From contig JAULUH010000188.1 in the NCBI GenBank assembly GCA_032111745.1, positions 1 to 16,987 of the forward strand: a stretch of 16,987 nt of DNA, given 5' to 3'. The notes beneath the pieces are model-generated. The model had not been told where the DNA came from, ran no database searches, and worked only from the letters and a program-made list of their open reading frames with translations. A program made the translations under genes and the position numbers. Below, one piece after another: positions 13,185 through 16,987 of this stretch (positions are counted from its first letter, which is position 1; each line of letters begins with the position of its first letter). The DNA is from JAULUH01 sp032111745 (lineage in GTDB: Bacteria; Chloroflexota; Anaerolineae; JAAEKA01).

Positions 13185-15044
13185 TCAGCGGTAGACCACC
13201 TGGCCCAGGGGCAAGAAGGGAGCCGCAGCGCTCGCAGGGCTGGTGGGTAGCCAGTCTCCCCCGAACGGGCGCACGCCCACCTGCACGATATAGATACCCG
13301 GGGCGGGGGGCTGCGGCACGATCTGGTAGTCGTCGGCGATGGCCTCGCCCGGCTGCCAGCGATCGGTGCTGTAGCGGCCGCCCGCCGGGGAGTGGCTCCA
13401 CTCCGCAGCTAACCAGCCATCCTCATGCACCAGCTGCAACGCCGGTCGCAGGTCGTCGGCCAGGGGCCCGGTGGCCCGCCACACCAGGCGCACCGCGACT
13501 GGCGCGCCCGCGGGCAGGGGACCCGCCGGCAGCTCGACGGCCAGGAGCTCCAGGCCATCCCCGAACGTCGCCAGCGGTGTAGCGGCCGGCACGTCCGCAG
13601 TAGGTAAAGGCTGGGGTGGGCCAAACGCGGGGCGGATCAACGCCACCAGCACGACCAGGGCAAAGACCGCCATCGCCGCGGTGAAGCCCGCTACCAGGCC
13701 GCGGTCAGCCGCAGGCGCCTCAGTGGCCGTAACCAGGCCACTTGGACGGCCCCTGGCCCAGTCGGCCAGACCCACCAGCCCGATGCCCACCCACACGGCC
13801 AGCGCCACCAGCGCCGGGAACATCAGCCGTGCCTGGTCGGTGCCCAGGGCGATGGCGCTGTAGCGTACGATGGAGATGAACATCAGCACCGGGGCCAGGG
13901 CTAGCAGCGAAAGCTGAAGCCAGGGGAGCACGGCAGCGCGCGCCTGCGCAACACTCACCGCATCGCCCGGGATATGCAAGGCGTGTGGGGCCGGGGACCG
14001 GCGGGCCCGGATGAGAGAGTGGACAGCCCCGGCGACGACCACGGCGGTGAACAGGCCGGCCAGAGCCCACGCCCACGCCGGCAAAGCCACCTGGCCGGCC
14101 CCGCCGAAGCGGCCCCAGAAGGTGCGGTGGATACCCCACAGCAGCCAGCCGATATCCCCCAGGGCCAGCGGCTGCAGGCGTTGGTCGACGGTGGCCCGCA
14201 CCAGCTCCCAGCCGAAGGGGTCGCCGTACAGCCGCCAGTTGCGCAGGCCCCACGGCGCCGCTAGCAACAGCCCCAGCCCCCAGGCCAGGGCCAGGTGACC
14301 CAGCGCCGCCCACAGCGAATGGCGGCCAGTTGGGCCTCGCTGGACCCACCAGGCCCCGCCCACCGCCAGCGCGGCCAGGGGCCACAGGGCCAGGGTACCC
14401 ACCTTGGACAGCAACCCCAGGCCGAGACACAGCCCCAGGAGCGCGGTGCGGCCCCACGATAGGCCACGTGCCAGGGTCATGGCGCACAACAGGATGATCA
14501 AGGAGCCGAACGCGGCCGCGGCGTTGTCGTTGTTGACCGAGCCGCTGATGAAGAGGAAGCCGGGCAGGCCGGCCAGGAAGGCGGCCGCCAGGAGGCCGAT
14601 GGCCGGCCGGCCGGGGAACACCTCCAGGCCCAGGCGCCAGGCGGCCCATACCGTGACCGCGCCCAGCAGGATGGACAGGAAGCGCGCCAGGTGCATGGCC
14701 AGCGCGCCAGCGCGCCAGGGAAAGGATTCCAGGGTGGTGTGGATGAAGAGGTTGGGGGGCTTGTCCGGGCCCAAGGGCAGGGCATCAGGGTTGGAGCGCA
14801 GAAAGGTGAAGTCGTGCCCGGTCCAGGCGCTCAGGGCCGCCGCCGTGGCGTGGTACAACGGTGGATGCTTGCCCTGGGTGACGGCAGGCCCCTCAGGCAG
14901 CCGCCGGTTCTCCCCCAGGTAGGTGATATAGTAGTAATGGTCAGCCTCGTCGGGGGCCTCGCCCAGGGGCACGACAACTGCGTAGCCGAGGGCCAGCACC
15001 AGGTAGAGGATGAGGATGAGCAGGAAGGCGCGTTGGGAAGGCAT
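13185..15044 (-). CDS. GT-C / DUF2142-like membrane glycosyltransferase with one beta-sandwich module
   Basis: This 619-aa protein has a membrane helix (6-26) followed by the outer loop GEAPDEADHYYYI (28-40), with the acidic pair typical of GT-C enzymes, then GKHPPLYH (58-65) and GSVNNDNAAAAFGS (168-181). This pattern fits the DUF2142/GT39 group. About ten hydrophobic helices extend to about 480. The tail (about 498-600) carries one copy of the module shared with its neighbours: VRLVWRAT, RYSTDRWQPGE, APGIYIVQVG. It probably uses a lipid-linked sugar on the outer face; substrate unknown. Start choice is uncertain: ATG 15044 is used, but an in-frame GTG at 15059 adds five residues, and neither has a good ribosome site. 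The upstream acyltransferase-type gene ends 68 bases before, so they may share a transcript. It is convergent with the GT2 gene. Confidence 0.78.
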   Translation of the reverse strand: MPSQRAFLLILILYLVLALGYAVVVPLGEAPDEADHYYYITYLGENRRLPEGPAVTQGKHPPLYHATAAALSAWTGHDFTFLRSNPDALPLGPDKPPNLFIHTTLESFPWRAGALAMHLARFLSILLGAVTVWAAWRLGLEVFPGRPAIGLLAAAFLAGLPGFLFISGSVNNDNAAAAFGSLIILLCAMTLARGLSWGRTALLGLCLGLGLLSKVGTLALWPLAALAVGGAWWVQRGPTGRHSLWAALGHLALAWGLGLLLAAPWGLRNWRLYGDPFGWELVRATVDQRLQPLALGDIGWLLWGIHRTFWGRFGGAGQVALPAWAWALAGLFTAVVVAGAVHSLIRARRSPAPHALHIPGDAVSVAQARAAVLPWLQLSLLALAPVLMFISIVRYSAIALGTDQARLMFPALVALAVWVGIGLVGLADWARGRPSGLVTATEAPAADRGLVAGFTAAMAVFALVVLVALIRPAFGPPQPLPTADVPAATPLATFGDGLELLAVELPAGPLPAGAPVAVRLVWRATGPLADDLRPALQLVHEDGWLAAEWSHSPAGGRYSTDRWQPGEAIADDYQIVPQPPAPGIYIVQVGVRPFGGDWLPTSPASAAAPFLPLGQVVYR

Positions 15045-15112
15045 GTCTGGAAGGGGCACAGCCGGTAGCGGGCCGGCCGGTGTGGTAGGGGCCAGCGCAG
15101 CGGCGCCGGCGA

Positions 15113-16237
15113 TCAGACCTCCAGCTTGAAGGCGTGATACTCAGCCTGGCACGGCGGGCCCCAGGCCACGTGCATGGTGCGGCTGGTCAGGTCCATGATC
15201 AGGGAGGCGATGGTGGCCTGGCGCTCTAGGGGCGGGTCACTCTCGACGATGTGGTTGCACACGGACTGGGGGTAGTTGACATGGTCGGCCAGGATGGCCT
15301 GGATAGACTTGAGGCTGAGCTTGCCGCGCTGGCTGCGCAGCAGCCGGTAGGCGCGATTGTAGCGCACGCGGGAGGCGATCAGCTCGTCGCTGGATTTCTC
15401 GATGAGGCGCATGTGGCGGGAGAGGTAGTTGTTGGTGTGGGCCAGGATGCCGTCGATGCCGTAGACCACGTCGAAGTCGCCGGCCGACACCTCCACGTTG
15501 TACATCTCGCCGCTGGCGTGGACGATCAGGTGGTTGTAGCCGGCCGCGCGCCGCCGGTGCAGCGCAGCCCTGATGGCATCGGCCAGGGTGCGGGCGGCCA
15601 GCACGGCCCGGGAGACGAAGATGCGCGGCACGCCGATGCGGGCGTCGTTGGGATAGACCGAGTCACAGCACTGGGAGATGCCGTGCTCGTTGAAGCCGAT
15701 ATTGGGCAAGAGACCGCCGTAGGTGATGGCCAGAAAGGCCGGCTCGCCTTTGGGCCGAGCGTGAACCAGGTAGACCGTGTCCAGGTCGTCGGGAAGCCAG
15801 TCCTCGTTGTGGCCCACCAGCACGGAACCGTCCGCGGTGACCTCGGGTGCGGCGGCCAGGCTGGTACAGCCGGTGTGCAGCGCGTCCTCGGTAATGGCCT
15901 CCATGCAGTTCAGCACCAGCAGATCGTTGAACTCGATGCGAGCCCCGTCGGCAATGCCGCGCAGCTCGTCGACATACTGGGGGGTGCTCTCCTCGGCAAA
16001 GGGCAGGTATTTGCGGGCGTGCAGGATGGCCTCTTTCCAGTCGCTGATCTGGATCTGATCGCCTTCGTCCGCGAAGTAGCGGCGATAGGTCGCCAGCATG
16101 CCGTGGATGACATCCTGGCGGGCCTCGCCGATCTGCAGGCCCATCTCGTAGTGGGTGCCCTCGACGTAGACGATGGGCACGCGGCGGCCGTTCTCTGGCT
16201 GCTGATTGAGGGCATTGGTAGACAGGTAGTAAGTCAT
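15113..16237 (-). CDS. C45-family Ntn hydrolase / acyl-CoA:6-aminopenicillanate acyltransferase-like protein
   Basis: This 374-aa protein matches the isopenicillin-N acyltransferase (C45) family, N-terminal-nucleophile enzymes that cleave themselves before a Cys and then hydrolyse or transfer acyl groups on amides. The expected pieces are seen: an N-terminal propeptide with GTHYEMGLQIGEA (27-39), the cleavage site HTGCTSL (121-127, Gly123-Cys124), GHNEDW (142-147), the oxyanion-region GFNEHGIS (181-188) and HTNNYL (267-272). No signal peptide is visible, so it is probably cytoplasmic. Length is usual for the family. ATG 16237 has AGGAG seven bases upstream, a good ribosome site. A small upstream frame ends in TGATG overlap with this start. 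The natural substrate is unknown; penicillin acylation is not implied. It precedes the GT-C gene in the same direction. Confidence 0.88.
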   Translation of the reverse strand: MTYYLSTNALNQQPENGRRVPIVYVEGTHYEMGLQIGEARQDVIHGMLATYRRYFADEGDQIQISDWKEAILHARKYLPFAEESTPQYVDELRGIADGARIEFNDLLVLNCMEAITEDALHTGCTSLAAAPEVTADGSVLVGHNEDWLPDDLDTVYLVHARPKGEPAFLAITYGGLLPNIGFNEHGISQCCDSVYPNDARIGVPRIFVSRAVLAARTLADAIRAALHRRRAAGYNHLIVHASGEMYNVEVSAGDFDVVYGIDGILAHTNNYLSRHMRLIEKSSDELIASRVRYNRAYRLLRSQRGKLSLKSIQAILADHVNYPQSVCNHIVESDPPLERQATIASLIMDLTSRTMHVAWGPPCQAEYHAFKLEV

Positions 16238-16413
16238 CAGGGGACTCCTGGGAGCACGACCCCGCCGCCGGGATTGCGGCGCGCTTCCCGAACGAGGCTC
16301 ACGATCTCATCGGCCAGGGTACTGGCGTCCATGGCGACCGCCGCCTGGCGCAAGTCCTGGTCAAGCGTTAGCAGAGGCGCTGCATACCTGATCGCACAAC
16401 GGTTCAGATAACA
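16237..16413 (-). pseudogene. Possible PIN-domain C-terminal remnant or coupled small ORF
   Basis: An open minus-strand frame ends in TGA (16239-16237), overlapping the ATG of the acyltransferase-type gene by one base. Its part from about 16413 reads YAAPLLTLDQDLRQAA, which resembles the C-terminal LLTLDxxLxxAA end of PIN-domain toxin proteins, but the sequence before it has no PIN character, so only a fragment would remain. Alternatively, ATG 16332 could begin a 31-residue peptide translated ahead of the enzyme; its AGGCGG upstream is a weak ribosome site. Both readings are tentative, and the frame extending to 16626 is not itself convincing as a gene because it crosses the plus-strand promoter region. 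Confidence 0.28.
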
Positions 16414-16433
16414 CAAATGAGCCGTGTTGTCAA
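16405..16433 (-). promoter_or_regulatory. Possible promoter of the acyltransferase-type gene
   Basis: On the minus strand a perfect TTGACA (16433-16428) is followed after 17 bases by TATCTG (16410-16405), which matches the -10 consensus at only 3 of 6 and lacks the final T. The stretch is locally AT-rich. A transcript from here would have a leader of about 160 bases before ATG 16237, carrying the possible small ORF. Confidence 0.35.
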
Positions 16434-16498
16434 CATCCGATGTCACTCCTTCCGTTGGTGTGGCGGGAACCACCGTTGCTTGCCCCTTGAACCCCCCC

Positions 16499-16522
16499 GC
16501 GCTATGACGCGCATCATAGCGC
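16499..16522. promoter_or_regulatory. 24-bp perfect palindrome, probable operator
   Basis: GCGCTATGA (16499-16507) and TCATAGCGC (16514-16522) are perfect 9-bp inverted repeats around six bases. The right arm covers the -35 position relative to the extended -10 at 16540, where no -35 hexamer is recognisable. That placement fits a binding site for a dimeric regulator of the GH13 gene, possibly also affecting the divergent gene. The regulator is not in the window. As RNA it could also fold as a hairpin, but it lies upstream of the predicted transcription start. Confidence 0.55.
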
Positions 16523-16536
16523 CGGGCACCGGTTGC

Positions 16537-16545
16537 TGCTATACT
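16537..16545 (+). promoter_or_regulatory. Extended -10 promoter of the GH13 lipoprotein gene
   Basis: TGC directly followed by TATACT (16540-16545, 5 of 6) is an extended -10 element. No good -35 hexamer lies 16-18 bases upstream; that place is taken by the palindrome at 16499-16522. Transcription would begin near 16552 and give a leader of about 57 bases with an AGAAAGGA ribosome site (16593-16600). Confidence 0.55.
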
Positions 16546-16608
16546 ACAGAGAGTTAGCCCGGCTGTTATGACTGTCCCGGTCTTGCGCCGCCAGAAAGGA
16601 TCTCCGTG

Positions 16609-16987
16609 ATGCAACGACTTAGCCACCCCGCCCTGACCCTCCTGATCGCTACCCTGCTCCTGGCCGGCTGCCCGCGACCGGCGCAGCCCACGCCAGCCTC
16701 TGTGCCGGCCACCTTCACGCCGGTCCCCGCGTCCGCCACTGCCACACCGGCGCCTGCGCCAACAGCCCCTGCGCCAACACCTGCCCTCCCACCGCAGCCG
16801 CCGGCCGGCGCCTGGTGGAACGACGTCGTGTTCTACGAGGTGTTCGTGCGCAGCTTCTACGACACCGACGGCGACGGCATCGGCGATCTGAACGGGCTGA
16901 TCGAGAAGCTGGATTACCTCAACGACGGCGACCCCGCCACGACTGACGACCTGGGCGTCACTGGCATCTGGCTGATGCCCATCGCCC
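16609..16987 (+). CDS. Secreted GH13 alpha-amylase-family lipoprotein (5' part, cut by the window end)
   Basis: Only the first 126 codons are in the window. Residues 1-21 are a lipoprotein signal peptide: basic start, hydrophobic core, lipobox LAGC with Cys21 as the lipidated residue. Residues 22-67 form a Pro/Ala/Thr-rich linker. The catalytic domain begins at WWNDVVFYEVFVRSFYD (69-85), followed by the calcium-loop-type DTDGDGIGDLNG (85-96), LDYLND (101-106) and LGVTGIWLMPI (115-125), all characteristic of the start of the GH13 (beta/alpha)8 barrel. The enzyme would act on alpha-glucans outside the cell, anchored to the membrane; the exact specificity (amylase, oligo-glucosidase, maltogenic) cannot be told from this part. 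ATG 16609 has AAAGGA eight bases upstream; GTG 16606 is an alternative start. The gene is divergent from the acyltransferase-type gene. Confidence 0.9.
   Translation, partial: MQRLSHPALTLLIATLLLAGCPRPAQPTPASVPATFTPVPASATATPAPAPTAPAPTPALPPQPPAGAWWNDVVFYEVFVRSFYDTDGDGIGDLNGLIEKLDYLNDGDPATTDDLGVTGIWLMPIA

Noticed and set aside
1..16987. CRISPR array, tRNA, rRNA, transposase or integrase
   Set aside because: None was recognised by reading both strands. The repeats at 1-70 and 5066-5108 are too short in period and lack spacers.

Overview
The window is GC-rich, with dense, mostly minus-strand genes. Its content suggests a member of the Chloroflexota (Anaerolineae/Caldilinea-like). That is inference from protein flavour, not a database match: large GT-C membrane glycosyltransferases with C-terminal beta-sandwich modules, an ILEI/FAM3-type domain fused to one of them, a MoeA/LysR-substrate-domain fusion of the type also common in archaea, and a gene that looks leaderless.

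Layout, left to right. 1-70: 10-bp-period minisatellite. 109-6454 (minus): three genes in one direction, read as moeA (6454-5192), a GT39-like membrane glycosyltransferase (5014-2114) and a MoeA-PBP fusion (2091-109). The moeA-GT39 gap (5015-5191) holds hairpins and an 8-9-bp tandem repeat. 6536-6738 (minus): a non-coding unit with a near-consensus extended -10 promoter, a rod-like folding sequence and an intrinsic terminator. moeA then has its own promoter just downstream. 6778-12239 (minus): two large membrane proteins with ATGA coupling, a GT-C/beta-sandwich/ILEI protein (12239-9372) and a DUF2723 PMT-like protein (9375-6778). 12375-13115 (plus): a DPM1-like GT2 polyprenyl-phosphate sugar synthase, divergent from the ILEI protein and probably leaderless. 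13128-13174: nested inverted repeats between convergent genes. 13185-15044 (minus): another GT-C/DUF2142-like membrane protein. 15113-16237 (minus): a C45/acyl-transferase-type Ntn hydrolase. 16238-16608: divergent regulatory region with a 24-bp palindrome and possibly a PIN-domain remnant. 16609-16987 (plus, cut by the window end): a secreted GH13 lipoprotein.

How the genes may work together. The DPM1-like enzyme would load a sugar, by family analogy mannose, onto a polyprenyl phosphate at the inner membrane face. The GT-C proteins (GT39-like, DUF2723, ILEI fusion, DUF2142-like) could use such a lipid-linked donor on the outer face. Their repeated beta-sandwich tails and the ILEI domain would sit outside the membrane as acceptor- or glycan-binding parts. 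This surface-glycosylation reading is inference. The moeA pair belongs to molybdenum or tungsten cofactor synthesis, and its interleaving with a glycosyltransferase is unexplained.
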